Source: Mimachlamys varia
Lineage: Eukaryota > Mollusca > Bivalvia > Pectinida > Pectinidae
NCBI GenBank assembly: GCA_947623455.1
Contig: OX392533.1
Coordinates: forward strand, 34,470,229 to 34,534,228
Direction of reading: 5' to 3'
DNA length: 64,000 nt
Both the position numbers and the translations under genes were made by a program. This document shows, piece by piece, positions 1-11,770 of the stretch; the first letter of the stretch is position 1; each line of letters opens with the position of its first letter. Under the pieces are notes generated by a model. That model saw only the letters and a program-made list of their open reading frames with translations. It did not search any database and was not told the origin of the DNA.

Positions 1-7
1 AACTGAA

Positions 8-1382
8 TGACAACAATTATCACCCGTACATGGAGATCATAATATATACTTGGCAAGTTACTAACCGAGCAGGGTTCTATGGGGCTTTGTGGTGGGGCCC
101 ATAAGGGGTTATATTATGCAATTTTTGGTCTTAATTATATTTTTTCAACAAAAAAACTTGTATGATTTTATCAGACATGGAAGCAAATATCCCTAGTAAG
201 TGAGAAGAAAAATTCTGCAGAATCTGCAATTTGTTCACCCCCAGGAGAAATCTGTTTGGGGCCCCAAAAGGTGTTAAAATGGGCATTTTCAGCTTCAATA
301 AACATCTTATTAAACCGTTTGTCAAATGCTAACAAAAAAGTGATTGCAATTATACCATGTAAGTGCAATCGGAATCTATATTTAGCATATTGATCACTTA
401 CTTGGGGTACAGAGGCCGCCAATGGGGTCGCATAATGAATTTTCGGCATTCATTTTACCAATGCTTGCACTGTTGGTATATTTATCGTAACAATTAAGAC
501 GTTAAACAAAGGTCATCTGATAGCATGGTATTTGATGATAATGGTCTTTAAAAGTACCGTAGATCATTAGTCAGATCCTGACCCTGAGACCCAATAGCAA
601 TACACAATGTTTTGATGCATTCCTGTCAGATATACTATATATTCATAGGAGTTTAAATGACAAAAGCAACAACATTATACTATTCTTATAAGATACCAAT
701 TGGACCTCAATAGATATAAAAGACTAAACGATAAAAAATGATATGTTTACTCTTTTGCCCCCTCTTCTACCCCCCTCCCACACACACACAGACGTACATA
801 AGTCAGCAGGTGCAGTACTTTCTCCCAATCTGATTAAAATACAAATCTTTGTTCTCGCTCCGTTTTACAAGGATCTGACAACGAACTTTGTCGCCTCTTT
901 ACTAAACACTAAATTAATTTTCAAATGACTGTCATCTTGCAGCAAGCCATTTCGTCACATTATTTCACGTAAAATGTTTGGTGACGAAATGACTTAACGG
1001 ACTAATGCGTTTATGCAAGCTTTGTCGCCTCAAAATTTCACTGTCAAGATTCTGCCAGTAGTGATTTGATTGGCGAATGCGAAAGATCATCGGGACATGA
1101 CCCCCTATGGGATTATCTCAGATCTTAACGCAGTAGAGAGGAGTTTACTGAACGGCACGGAGATCAAGATATGATTTTAATCAGATTGTACTTTCTCCAA
1201 GCTTGCCTTCGAACTTAATTTCATGTTTGTGATCAAAATTAGACATGTCAATTTGGAAGAGTGTCAATAAAACTAAAACAATTCACGGTATTACCCCTCT
1301 TTGGGCCCCATATAACCCTGCGAGGTCAGTAACTTGCTAAATGTATATTATTATATTAATATAGGGGTGATAATTGTTGTCA
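8..1382. mobile_element. DNA element with about 100-bp terminal inverted repeats
   Basis: TGACAACAATTATCACCC at 8-25 is mirrored at about 1365-1382. The similarity continues inward through a GCAAGTTACT block and a GCAGGGTT.TATGGGGC block for about 100 bases, with divergence. No transposase frame is visible inside, and a smaller MITE (826-1188) is nested in it. No target duplication was recognised; the left flank is cut by the window edge. Confidence 0.6.
826..1188. mobile_element. MITE copy 1, Mutator-like, 363 bp
   Basis: The perfect terminal inverted repeat CAATCTGATTAAAAT is extended imperfectly into AAATCTT/ATATCTTGATC. The flanking direct repeat TACTTTCTCC occurs at 816-825 and 1189-1198. 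It is non-coding. A second copy is at 37836-38203. A 9-10 bp target duplication suggests Mutator-like mobilisation. Confidence 0.82.
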
Positions 1383-2570
1383 ATCTATTTTGGATTTTGT
1401 TAATGGGTGTTTTTCCGTAATTTCCTGTAGTATTTAATATCAAAATAGACCAGTAAGAAATTATGTGACCTTGACCTACTTTGTGAGTTTTTACTTTACT
1501 TTTGTTCAACTTAAATCTCTAAGTCTGCTACTTATTTCAACAGAAACTGCACAAACTATAAGTTTTTCTATATGTTTCAGTCTGTGAGAACTGACAACAA
1601 CAAAATTTTCATTTTACATTCACCCCACTTTGACCCCAAATTTTCTATGAGCCCACACAAAATTAGATGTTTTGTACATAATACAATATGAAATTGAACT
1701 TAAATTATCTTCCTGCAAAATATTAGCCTTATCACTGATAGGCTGCAGAAAGGCCCAAATCGGCACCCCTCCTTTCTGTATGTATTGTGTAATTCTAATT
1801 ACTTAAACGTTATCGACCAAGCGGAAAAGGCGAGACTTATAATTATGGGTAAGTATTGTTACATGACATAGAAACTTGACTCGATTATAAAACTATACAT
1901 GAAATAAGCATTTGTTGATGTTTTACCGTTATTTAAATCTAAGATAATGACATACGATCATACAATGCGACACTATGCATATAATGCTTCGCCTATCCAT
2001 AATGCATTGGACTTGGTGTCATGCTTACATTTCGTCATATACATACAGTATTTCTTGTTTTGTTAAATGACGAGTGTGTCTTTGTGGATTGAGTTTTGTG
2101 TGCAGATTTAAAACTTGTGATTTGTTATAACATAAGACCTGTTCTCTTCAAGCTACATGTACAAAACGTTTAATTGCTTTTAAATGACATCATTTTATAC
2201 CTCTGCAGTGTCTCCTGACTTCTAATGTATATTCATGTATGTAACCATATCTTTTTTTGTTTAGTAAATATTTGCCAAATTCTGTTGACAAATACACGCT
2301 ACTAACCGTTGTTTGTATATATCTTGTGAGTCTTGATTGAAATTAAAGCGGAATTAGTCACATAACGATTGAGACAAATCAGAGTTTTAAAAAAAATGCT
2401 AGTTATTACCCCCTGTTTTACGATCAGCCTTATGGGAGTGGGAGTAGTTGTTCACTCATTGTCAGTTTAATAAGATCGTGTGGTATGTTTTCTTCAGTAG
2501 TTAGCTTGTTAACGGTTTAGTTGTTCATTGTCTTTGATTTATTTAAACAAAATTTGATTAAGGTGATTCG
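1383..2570. other. AT-rich stretch without recognised features
   Basis: No exon-like open frame, repeat shared within the window, or RNA gene was recognised here. Confidence 0.5.
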
Positions 2571-2803
2571 TTTAATGTTGCGTTGTTTTTTTATCAAAAT
2601 GCTTGATTGTGTTTCCTGACGATAAATCCTTTTCTGTCGTTATGTAAATCATATCGTGATTCCATAATGATGTTAGTTTCTCATGATAAAAAGAATGTAC
2701 GGCGGATAAAAATAGGTTGTAACAGCCTTTTGTATCAGATTTCATACAAAATTTGAATAACAAATTACTATTTTTTCCTATATAACGGTGTAAAAATACT
2801 TAT

Positions 2804-3300
2804 TCATATGCAAGTATATGCATCGTGTAGCATACAGGACAACACATCGTCGATAAACCTGAAACTGAAATTGAAAGATTTGGTCAGGTTTTTGTTTCCC
2901 GTCCCCGTATAAAAACAAAAACAAGTCACCAAAAGTTGGGCACAGTTAGTTCCCATTGGAATGTCAACACCCTGTTGGAAAGTCTTTTCTCCGAAATAAA
3001 CAAAGATATTGTCAACCAGGAAATATCCGGCGTACACACAAGTGACAAAGGTAAGCTCGTTCATCGGTACCAAACTATAAATTCCCCGTTATTTCCAGTT
3101 CGATTCACAGAAAGGATATTTCTTAAAATAATTATCTGTGATGAAACCTTAATGGATCCTGGCTCAAAATAAATTAATACATATATGCCGTAATGTGCGG
3201 TAATTTGAATGAAAGACTGAAAAAACAAAGCTTTGACATCATACAGAACAAGTTTTATTTTACTTCTAAATTCATAAATTAAAGTGGTTTTACCCACATG
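2804..3300 (-). pseudogene. Penelope-like reverse transcriptase fragment A
   Basis: Residues read from minus-strand frames include FGEKTFQQ, DIPMGTNCA and FRFIDDVLS, matching the Penelope-like signature IPMGTNCAPLL...F(R/T)YIDDVLS. A piece between the two motifs is missing and there is no continuation after FIDDVLS, so it is a dead fragment. A hammerhead motif lies just beyond, at 3357, on the other strand. Confidence 0.75.
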
Positions 3301-3485
3301 ACCCTTCTGCTTCTACATTAGTTTAGAAATTTGGGATTCCCACCTTTTGGCCCCTTGCATCACTGAAGAGTCCTAGGAGGACGAAACAGCTGTATGGATA
3401 AGTTTAATTCATTTTTTCGGAATACTTTATCTTTTACTGAATTTAAAATGTGTAGCACATGTGTGTGTTATGTCATCTTTGAAGT
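3240..3485 (+). repeat. Ribozyme-bearing dispersed repeat, copy 1
   Basis: It contains the blocks TTCTGCTTCTACATTAGTTT, ATTCCCACCTTTTGG, the hammerhead motif, and GTGCAGCA-like then GTGTGTTATGTCATC sequence. Whole or partial copies occur at about 6395-6545 (inverted), 8700-8830, 11560-11690, 22815-22866 plus 36122-36175, 38810-39005 and 62530-62770 (inverted). It is probably the terminal repeat of the Penelope-like family. Confidence 0.7.
3357..3400 (+). ncRNA. Hammerhead ribozyme motif, copy 1
   Basis: Seen: GCATCA, then the core CTGAAGAG, a stem II GTCC/GGAC around TAGGA, GAAAC, the loop AGCT, then GTA as the cleavage triplet, then stem I 3' strand TGGATA. Core positions match the conserved CUGANGA...GAAA with a minimal stem III (C-G next to A-U), the form known from Penelope-like elements. 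Stem I pairs only partly here; the consensus GCATCA/TGATGC is restored by combining copies. Confidence 0.8.
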
Positions 3486-4184
3486 TATATTATCATGTTT
3501 TACCCAGGGACGTACATGTCCCTTATTTTACCCGAGATTCGACGGAAATATTAAATTGAAGAAAATAGAAATACACGAATAAAAAGTTTCTCTATTATGA
3601 TCCACAATAAAAAGTATTATTTTTATGATGTTAACGGTAAAATTCTACGTTTAATCCAAATAATCAACAATTCTTTTGTAAAGATTATTTTAAGCAACCA
3701 AATTATGTTTTTATGTGACGTACTCGTACAAATTTTACCCCTGTTGTTTATAAATAATCAACATAAAAATATTACCTTTTAGGTGAAAGTTCACTTTAGA
3801 TTGTCAAATCCACAGTCTGTTATATCTTAAACTTTAATCTTTGAAAATTATGTGAACTTCACAAAAATATATTTACAAAGAACTGCACAATAGTTAAGCG
3901 CTACCTTACTCCGCCCATCAGTTAACTACTTTAAATTGAACAACCTATCAAATCGTTTGTTGCCAGATTCCTTCACGGCAAAAGCACAGACCGTGCTATT
4001 CATAAGTGTTCAAACTGGCCGGTCAGAGTGGTGGCTGACACAGTGACAACATGTACCTGGGAATTTGTTACAACCAGTTTGCATTTTTAAAAATGTGTCT
4101 TTCACAGTTCATTCCTTAGCATGTCCAAACATCTGGGTAACGCCTCCTTCAGTTCTCCCAGTACTTTTGATTGCGTCTTATTAA
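3486..4184. other. AT-rich stretch without recognised features
   Basis: Two short open frames here have no recognisable domain and lie in AT-rich DNA. Nothing is supported. Confidence 0.45.
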
Positions 4185-4520
4185 CAGCCAGGGTCATTTA
4201 AGGGCGGCCTCCCGGTGTATGCGATGTGGATGTGTGTTGAGAGCGCGTGTGTTTGGGAGGCCGCGGTATGTTCGTGTAAGCTTTCTTGCGACAGTCCGGA
4301 TCTTTTGCCGATTTAAAGTTCTACTACACTGTATGTAAGTATACTGCCGAAGCCATAGTAGAACACCCCAGCCGGTCACATTATACTGACAACGGGCGAA
4401 CTAATCGTTCCACTCCCACAATGCTGAGGAGTAATAACTACCATTGTTAGAGACTGGTAGGTCTAAGCTTTGGGACAGAACCCGTAGCCTTCCTCGCAGG
4501 GGCGAACGTTCAACTAAAGG
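4185..4520. repeat. Dispersed repeat (GGCGGCCTCCCGGTGT family), copy 1
   Basis: Blocks GGCGGCCTCCCGGTGT, GGGAGGC.GC.GTATGT, and TTGCGACAGTCCGGATCTTT followed by GCCGATTTAAAGT recur at 15690-15830 and 37380-37480, and in part near 18930. It is non-coding; a 61-codon frame on the minus strand is incidental. The class is unknown. Confidence 0.65.
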
Positions 4521-4739
4521 CCGCCAAAAAGGTATAATTTTTACGCCCTATCTGCAGGACCGAATAATTTAGGATGTCTTAGACCAAAGGTCAAGTTCAT
4601 AAATCATGCCTTTTCTTTAACGTCATTGGAACAAGGTCAAATTTTACATTACCTCCTTGCTTAGCATTTGTATGATATTATAAGGCAAAGTTAGTCAGAA
4701 TTAATGAAACCATAAAGCCCAGTTTACTGAAACAGACGC

Positions 4740-5400
4740 TCGTGGTATACCCGAAACACACATTAAAAAGATAAACTTCCTTTAAAAAAATCAGAGAATA
4801 CTAAAGCGTCAACAAAACCATAATCCGAGCTCAAAATCGATTAAACTAGGGGCAAAATAGGAACAAAGTAAAGATTTACATGGAGACTCTCGTAAAAGCA
4901 CAAGAAAAAAAGACCAGCTGTTCCGGAAGAGTAAGCGTCTTTTGCTTCATTTTCGACACCCGCCATGTAAATTTTTGTCACATCCAAGCAAACATCAAGT
5001 TCTCAAAACGAGAACTGAGTATCATTGTCAGTCACAACAACTAAACACTAATGAGCATACTCAAAAACGTTCATCTTCATATCACTTAAAGATACAGAAT
5101 ATTTCTCGATGAGACAAAGATGGTGACCATAAATCCATAGTTCTTATCAACCTACATCTCACCGAATTCTTGTGTTGTTAGTTTGTTTGTCAGCAGTCGA
5201 CATCGATCACGAAAAATCATGATACCTAGAGCAAGCTCTAGAAACTCGAATCAACTGCGACATGTAAAAACACCATAGGTTGGAGAAGCAGAGATGTTAC
5301 TATCAAGAAAGGAACGGTTTACGATCGAGAAATTGAAAGCGTAACGTTTATCGTATAGCTCAGTAGTAAGTAGTACTACGTTTTAGTAAATAGCAATATG
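4740..5400 (-). pseudogene. Penelope-like element remnant, RT C-terminus and 3' region
   Basis: It is collinear with 39300-39780 and 42366-43010: blocks ACAAAACCATAATCCGA, TGTTCCGGAAGAGTA, and TCGATGAGACAAAGATGG shared in order. Frames are badly broken, so only DNA-level homology supports it. Confidence 0.65.
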
Positions 5401-6390
5401 TCAAAAAGATCTCTTGGAGGTGGAATGGAAATTATTAATGTGCAAGCCTTTTTTTAACAGACAGACGACTTTTTTTTTAACCGACAGATCAAAACTTTGT
5501 ACAAAAAAATAAGTGAAAATGACAAATGAAGGCAATATTTAAAGACCGGATTAGAACTATGGATAAAAGATGGAGTTGAATTCAAGTTTTATGCAAGTTA
5601 CCTGACATAAGAACTCGGGTATAAGGATAAGAATTTATCCGAGATCCTATTATTTTATAATACAGACCCGTAGACGTTCGCTGTTCCATCTCAGACGCAA
5701 ACGGCTTTTGCATGTGGTTAGACATATTTAAAAGATGAATCATACCAATTTTTACTGTATTACGTAACCGTATGCAATTTCCCACAGAAGTTTAAAAAAA
5801 TCTTTACAAACATCTGACACCACATATTTAACGTCTAAATTATTGCATAACATTGTGAGAAACCTTTTAAATATATTCATATATCTACAGTCTACACTGA
5901 CTTTCACTCGATAGCCATTGTTCCACTGACTATCATTATTGGAGGAAACGGGTAAATTATACATTCGGCGGTTATTGAATTTACCCGTGTTCCATTGTAG
6001 TTATCCCTCGATTACCTACACAAAATAGAACGTTTGTCCTTAAATATACGAGATTCAATGCATAAAAAATTAAGATTACATGTTATCATTGTAAGCATAA
6101 TAAGCAATGTTAGAAATCCTCTATATATATTTTCATGTTATATTCAGACTTTGAGCCTTTGGCATTTCAGTGTAAAATATATTATTGTTAAATATATATT
6201 TAGATTGTGATAGAGGCAATAATTAAACATCATACTAATTACATCATAGCTATCATAAAATTCCCCAATGCACATAGTTCTGTGATATTTTGGACATTAA
6301 ACAACTAAACAGCTATAAAAAGAGACGATATTATGTCCCGTTATGAAATGGGAGGGGGGGGGGGCACATAGTGTTACCCATGTCCGTCCC
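5401..6390. other. AT-rich stretch without recognised features
   Basis: Two overlapping minus-strand frames (5582-5964) resemble no family I know. A G-run occurs at about 6351-6363. Nothing is supported. Confidence 0.45.
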
Positions 6391-6394
6391 GTCG

Positions 6395-6545
6395 GTTGCT
6401 GGGGGCCAAAAGGTGGGAATCCAAAATCTCTAGACTTATGTAAAAGCAGAAGGGTTAGATGCGTAAAACTCCTTTAATTTATGAATATAGAAGTAAAATT
6501 AACCAATTCTGTATAGTTTCAAATCGTGTACTACGAAAATGTGTA
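6395..6545 (-). repeat. Ribozyme-bearing dispersed repeat, truncated inverted copy
   Basis: GCCAAAAGGTGGGAAT and AAGCAGAAGGGTTAGATGCG are the reverse complement of blocks near 3300-3350. The ribozyme end is missing. Confidence 0.6.
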
Positions 6546-6928
6546 TATTATGTATCGTGTCACTACTCAAATGATATTAACTGTGGCTATGGACGCTCCA
6601 GCAAACCTCGGGGACTAAAACATCCACAAGCAGAGTCTGCCGTCTGCATTTGTCAGACTCATATGTCTTCAGGCAGTTTAGCTAAATTACTAACTAGTAT
6701 TAATATCTGCTTATATAATTATTTGATTAACTTTGTACCGGCAGTAGCGTTCAAGTATCAGCTATAATGCAACTTTACAATGTTTGAATTTTAAGAGACT
6801 GGTTGTTGTTGCACGCTTAATCAACATTAAGTAATTACATGGAACTAATACTAGTAGCTCGCCATTTCTCTAATCCATATATAATACTTTTGTTTTAATT
6901 TGAAAATTGTGATGCATATATTTAGAAT

Positions 6929-7108
6929 ATGGAAGAAAACCTGAAGTCAATGTTGGTGACAGGTCTGACATCTAGCCCGAAGTACATCCCTACCTGGTAC
7001 AATTACGATGAGCTTGGGTCGGAACTTCACCATAACTATACTACTGGAAACTCTGGCAACAACTATTTCACGAAGAGTCAGATGACTGCTCTTCAAGATA
7101 ATATACAG
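6929..7108 (+). CDS. EgtD-like methyltransferase, exon 1
   Basis: This exon has 60 codons, from ATG to a GTACGT donor, and ends in phase 0. It encodes the N-terminal substrate-binding part: a SPKYIP segment, YDELGSEL (family form YDERGSELF), and NYFTKSQ, which corresponds to the family YYLTRxE segment containing the substrate-contacting Tyr. An in-frame TAG two codons upstream fixes this ATG as the first possible start. A TATA-like run (CATATATAATAC) lies about 50 bases upstream. Alternatively the ATTTAG just before AATATGG is an acceptor of a 5' UTR intron. Confidence 0.82.
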
Positions 7109-7249
7109 GTACGTAACTATCAATCCACAACGACTTTAACCACCTTACATGTTTCTCCTGCACACACTCATACCTTCACCTAAACACGCACATAATAACG
7201 GAGGAATATGGCCGTGTGTGGTACGTTCTTAACTGATGTTATGACTTTA

Positions 7250-7321
7250 TATGAGGATTGTACCTCATTTTGACTGTGCATACTACCGAATACGCAGTCA
7301 AAATGAGGCACAATCCTTATA
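7250..7321. repeat. Hairpin-forming inverted repeat in intron 1
   Basis: Arms TGAGGATTGTACCTCATTTT and CAGTCAAAATGAGGCACAAT are reverse complements with about one mismatch over 27 bases and an 18-base loop. Probably a small fold-back element. Confidence 0.7.
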
Positions 7322-7871
7322 TTTACACCATTTGCAAGTGCTATACGAAAATAAAAAACATTCGAAGCGGGTTGCTAAGATGGTAACTACAATGGCCGTG
7401 GTTGCTAAGATAATATAGTCCCATTTGATTTCATCAATATATTGGTAAATTTCGAAAAAACACAGTGAACAGCACTAATTTTCTTCATAACATCATTTGT
7501 AAATTTGGTATTAAATAATATTTCTAGCATGTCGAATTTATTTCTTTATTTAAAACGGTCATTATGTTCACGCATTGACAGTGATCTAGTTGTGACGTCA
7601 GACGTCACAACTGCAGGGCGCCGCCATGTTTGTGTTACCGTCAAAGAGTTTCGAATGCGCATCATTACGAATCAAAAGTTTGCTAAAAACTATTTATTGT
7701 TTAATCACAGGAAATTGATTCCATTTATGTTCCATGTTTCATAATCTTGTAGGAACCAAAAAATGGCCGACAGCGAATACTTATTTTTCTGAGTCAAGTT
7801 TTTATATTAAATCTGGAATGTTAAATATCTAACATTTATCAAAAGTAAAAGAATATTTTCATGGTTTGAAG

Positions 7872-8010
7872 GACATCATTCCACGGTCTACACGCGAACT
7901 GACCATAGTCGACCTTGGATGCGGAAACTCCACAAAAACCAGACTTGTAATAGATGAGTTGTTGAGAAGGCAGCAAAACTGTTCGTTCTATCCTGTCGAT
8001 ATTTCTTCAG
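7872..8010 (+). CDS. EgtD-like methyltransferase, exon 2 (SAM-binding motif I)
   Basis: The exon runs from acceptor TTTGAAG to donor GTAATT and ends in phase 1. It encodes VDLGCGNSTKTRL, the glycine-rich SAM loop in the form typical of this family (LGSGSSTKTRxLL), then YPVDISS, whose Asp corresponds to the acidic residue that binds the SAM ribose. This is the strongest family signature of the locus. The upstream boundary is set by phase 0 continuity with exon 1; the pyrimidine tract is weak. Confidence 0.85.
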
Positions 8011-8504
8011 GTAATTTCATTACATTACGTTTCAACAGTTTTAAGAATGGACGATGTGTCTATACGTGACTCAACAAATATTTTTTCTCGAAATCAAGCA
8101 TGTTATGATGAACTAAATTAAATAAACACCTGAACTTGACGGATAAGAACTTGGTAAAACCAACAATTGTGATTTTTTTTAATAAAATCTCCCTCTCCGC
8201 TTTCAGTTCCTGAATGCAAATTGCATCATTTTCTTAGATGTGGATTTTTAAGATGAAAAAATGTGTTTTATTTTAATTGCAAAAACCAACTCCGCTATCC
8301 ATTTTATTGGTTTCCAATAAATTCTATACTGGTCCCTTGGTATGTGATGTATCCCCTAAACGTTGAAATGGCATTTGTTTATATACAGTTTGATCATATC
8401 ATTTTTTCTCTTATTATTAATACTTTGATAATGAACTTATAGGCTTGAGCAGTAATATTTGACATTTTACATATTACCATACACTTAGCCTTAATTGTAA
8501 ATTT

Positions 8505-8600
8505 AATTACTGCAGGACAAGGTTATTTAAGTGCTGTTTGATATCAGTGAATATATTAAAATTATTATTGTTTTCTACTGCCCTTACATGATAAGGGGGC
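8505..8600 (+). repeat. Dispersed 95-bp repeat, copy 1
   Basis: ACTGCAGGACAAGGTTATTT through TTTTCTACTGCCCTT is shared with 9323-9410 at about 90 percent identity by eye. Confidence 0.65.
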
Positions 8601-8703
8601 CTTGAAGTTTGATCCGGATATTTTTCCCAATAATGGACACAAAGGAATATGTATATGTCGTTCATGTAAAACAAAGTCGCTTGAACAAATCTTGTCAAAA
8701 AGA

Positions 8704-8745
8704 TTGATGAGTCCTAGGAGGAGGTAACAGCTGTTGAGTGCAGTT
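8704..8745 (+). ncRNA. Decayed hammerhead ribozyme motif
   Basis: TTGATGAGTCCTAGGAGGAG then GTAACAGCTGTTGAG aligns with the motif at 3357. It lacks the first core C and has GTAA in place of GAAA, so it should be inactive. Confidence 0.6.
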
Positions 8746-9322
8746 TAATTCATTTTTTTCAGTATACGGTATATATTACTAAGTTTAAAAGGTGCAGCAT
8801 ATGCGTGTGTGAAATCATGTTTCTGGGGGATAAAAAAATCGACTTATACACAATACAATACATATTTATTATAAGGACACCTGGTTTATAAAACAGCTTG
8901 TGTATCAGATATCCAAATCCAAGGAAAAATCCCTGACGGATTTAAAATGTATTTGATTAAGCAGCAAATCATTAGGTGTCTTATCAATAAAATTATAATA
9001 GAAAAAGATGTTTTATTCTATTTTCTCGGCAAACACATCAATGTTCATATCCATTATCAGATATATCAACATGAAAATAAAAAAGAAGTTGCTATTTCAC
9101 CTAACTGAATCATTACACATTTGCAGCTTGGCTATAGGTAAAAACATATTAAAGAAATGTTTATATTTACATTCAGGTGACAATCCGTAATATGACACAC
9201 TCCATTATCATATCTTGATTAATAACTTTATTAATTTTGGAATCTACAGAGTTTAAGTGCGATAGTAAGTTCAGTATTTTTATCGCGATAATGACATTAA
9301 AATAAAAACTAAATAAATAAAT

Positions 9323-9410
9323 TACTGCAGGACAAGGTTATTTTAGTGCTGTTCGATATCAGTGAATGGATTAAAATTATTATTGTTTTCTACTGCCCTT
9401 AATAGATTCG
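9323..9410 (+). repeat. Dispersed 95-bp repeat, copy 2
   Basis: Matches 8505-8600, starting at the same ACTGCAGGACAAGG block. It lies in intron 2 of the methyltransferase gene. Confidence 0.65.
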
Positions 9411-9529
9411 GGGGCATCGGTGTGTGATCAATGAGCTATGGTAGAAGTCTCTGCGTCGCAGAAAGTGTTAAACTTGTTGAAATTGGGTGTATTTAAATAT
9501 TTATTTGAAAATTAAGGATGTATTCTTTG

Positions 9530-11340
9530 AGAAGTCAAAATTTTCCAGCATTAAACTTTTTGTCGCATACATTTTTGGAAAACAGAGTTCATGGTATGGC
9601 AGAAAAAGCAAAGATACTGATATGTCAGCGTGCTCGTTTTTGTGCAATGATCGGTCAAATATACCATTATGACATAATAAGCAATTTTAAATGAATTTTA
9701 CAGTTTTGACCAATTGCAGGACATCTTCATATAATTAATGTTTTCCAAATTTGTGATCCAAAATGTATGAATGTTTGTAGAAATGACAAAAACAGTATTT
9801 TCTTTTAAGTTATGGAAATCAAATGTCTCTAACTTAATATTTTAACTCTGGGAAGTGATTTGATTTACCCTATCCCATATTTTTAATGAGAAAATCATCA
9901 TTTTTTGTCATTTTTAGCAGATTAAAGAATCTCCTCCTTTAAAAAAGTCGAACTTTTCTTGCGACTTACTTTTTTTTCTTACATGCATTTTTGGAAAAGG
10001 GAGTTTATTGCATAGCAGAAAATGCAAAAAGAAATATATGGTAGTGAACTCGTTTATGTGCTATGCTTGGTCAAAGAAACCAAAATGAGCAAAACGCGTG
10101 ATTTATGTGAAAATGCTGTTTTGGCCGAAAGCAGGACACTTTCATTCAATATCTTCCAGATTTGTGATCAGATATGTATGAATGTTTGAAGAATTGACAA
10201 AACTATTATTTTCGAATGAATTACAGAAGAAAAATGTCTGTAAATTATTCTTTAAGCTCAAAAAATAAATCTGAGGTACACCTACCGCTTATTTTTTAAT
10301 GAGAAAATACTCCATTTTCCCTCAATTTTTAATTTATAAAAAAATAAATCAAGGGGACTACCTTTTTTTATAGTTATTTGATTTCTCATTTTAAAGCAGT
10401 CATAAAAACCTGGGTGTAGCAGGCTTGTTTATTGTGTTATTTTTCACTTTTCTTGAGTCGAAAATCAAAATCGCTTCAATAACAACAGATATCATAAAAA
10501 CATACAAAAAAAGGTAAAAGAAAACAAATGTATCTTTGTTGCACAATAGTTGCTTTATAATGAACATAAAGAAGTTGTACAGCAAAAATGAATTCGCTGT
10601 ATTGAAAAGTGACGACACACTGACAATTTTAAATGATCAATCAAGCACAAAAATCGTGAAATTTTGGCTGTTCGTGAAGAGGAAGAAACACACAGAAATA
10701 TTAATTTTCAAAATGGCCGCCATAATGGTCTTTTTTGAAATTCTTCTAAAAAAAATCTACAAATAACAGACATCTTTTTTTTTGCTATATTTTTCAGATG
10801 TATATTTGCTATCAAAATTAATAATTAAATATTAGATATTACAAATATATCTCACTTGAGATCAAAACGAGATTTGAACGAGATTGAAACCTCACAAGAG
10901 CATATACTTAACACTAAAAAAAGTTCTTCAATTCAACTTGTTTTTTTTAAGTATTTGGCGGATGAAACAAAAATGAGTTTGTCTAAAACCGTCAAAAATA
11001 AGGGGGGTTAGCGTGCTTCATTTGTCCCTTGTATTTGTGATATTTTTCACAATTTCGGATTCAAAAATAAAAGTGCTCCTTTTGCACTAATAAACGAAAA
11101 AATATTTCTATCACATTGAACATTATAAAGTTGTACAGAATAATGAGCTTTTACTTGCTATAATTAAAAATGGCGCAACGCTGATGTTTTTAAGAGATCA
11201 ATCTAGCATAAAAAGGTGACATTGCGGCCTTTTGCGAATTGCAAAATATACACAGAAATAATCATTTTCAATTTAGTTAAAAAAAGTTCTACAAACAACA
11301 GACACCTTTGTTTGTTAACCAATGTTCAGACACATATATG
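9530..11340. repeat. Old diverged tandem duplications in intron 2
   Basis: Segments near 9570-9820 and 9985-10230 share CATTTTTGGAAAA, ATTTGTGATC and GTATGAATGTTT blocks in order. Segments near 10540-10790 and 11110-11320 share AAAGTTGTACAG.A, ATGATCAATC-like and ACACAGAAAT blocks. They are too diverged to be coding; origin unknown. Confidence 0.45.
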
Positions 11341-11559
11341 CTATTAAAATTGATCTAAATTTCTTCAATATGACATGCAATCTTTAAATAAGATTAATAC
11401 AAGACTTGAGCGTGACTGAAACCTCAGAAGATTACACCATTAACCAACTTAGAAAACTGTAATTGTATATATTTGCATTGCTTAGCTCAAATAACGTTTT
11501 GTACTTGTAAAGAGATTAGAAATATGAAGAAAAATATGACTGACATGAACCCTGTTTCA

Positions 11560-11690
11560 AATTTACTTCTAAATTAATAAATAAAAGGGTTTTACGCACC
11601 TGACCCTTCTGCTTCTACATTAGTTTAGAAATGTTGCGTGTGTTACGTCACCTGTAAACGTCACACCGTAATACTTATTCCAGGTCACAC
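11560..11690 (+). repeat. Ribozyme-bearing dispersed repeat, copy with internal deletion
   Basis: GGGTTTTACGCACCTGACCC and TTCTACATTAGTTTAGAAAT are joined directly to GCGTGTGTTACGTCACC, skipping the hammerhead segment. It lies just upstream of exon 3. Confidence 0.6.
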
Positions 11691-11770
11691 TAAGAAGTAC
11701 ATTATTTTAAAACATTAGAAGACTACTTAATACAACACATAGGATGTTGATAATTTTATTTCGCTTTGCA

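Noticed and set aside
5582..5964. Two overlapping minus-strand frames as a gene
   Set aside because: No family resemblance and different reading frames without a splice solution.
8505..8745. Hammerhead at 8704 as an active ribozyme
   Set aside because: Core C of CUGA and the GAAA segment are mutated; listed only as a decayed copy.
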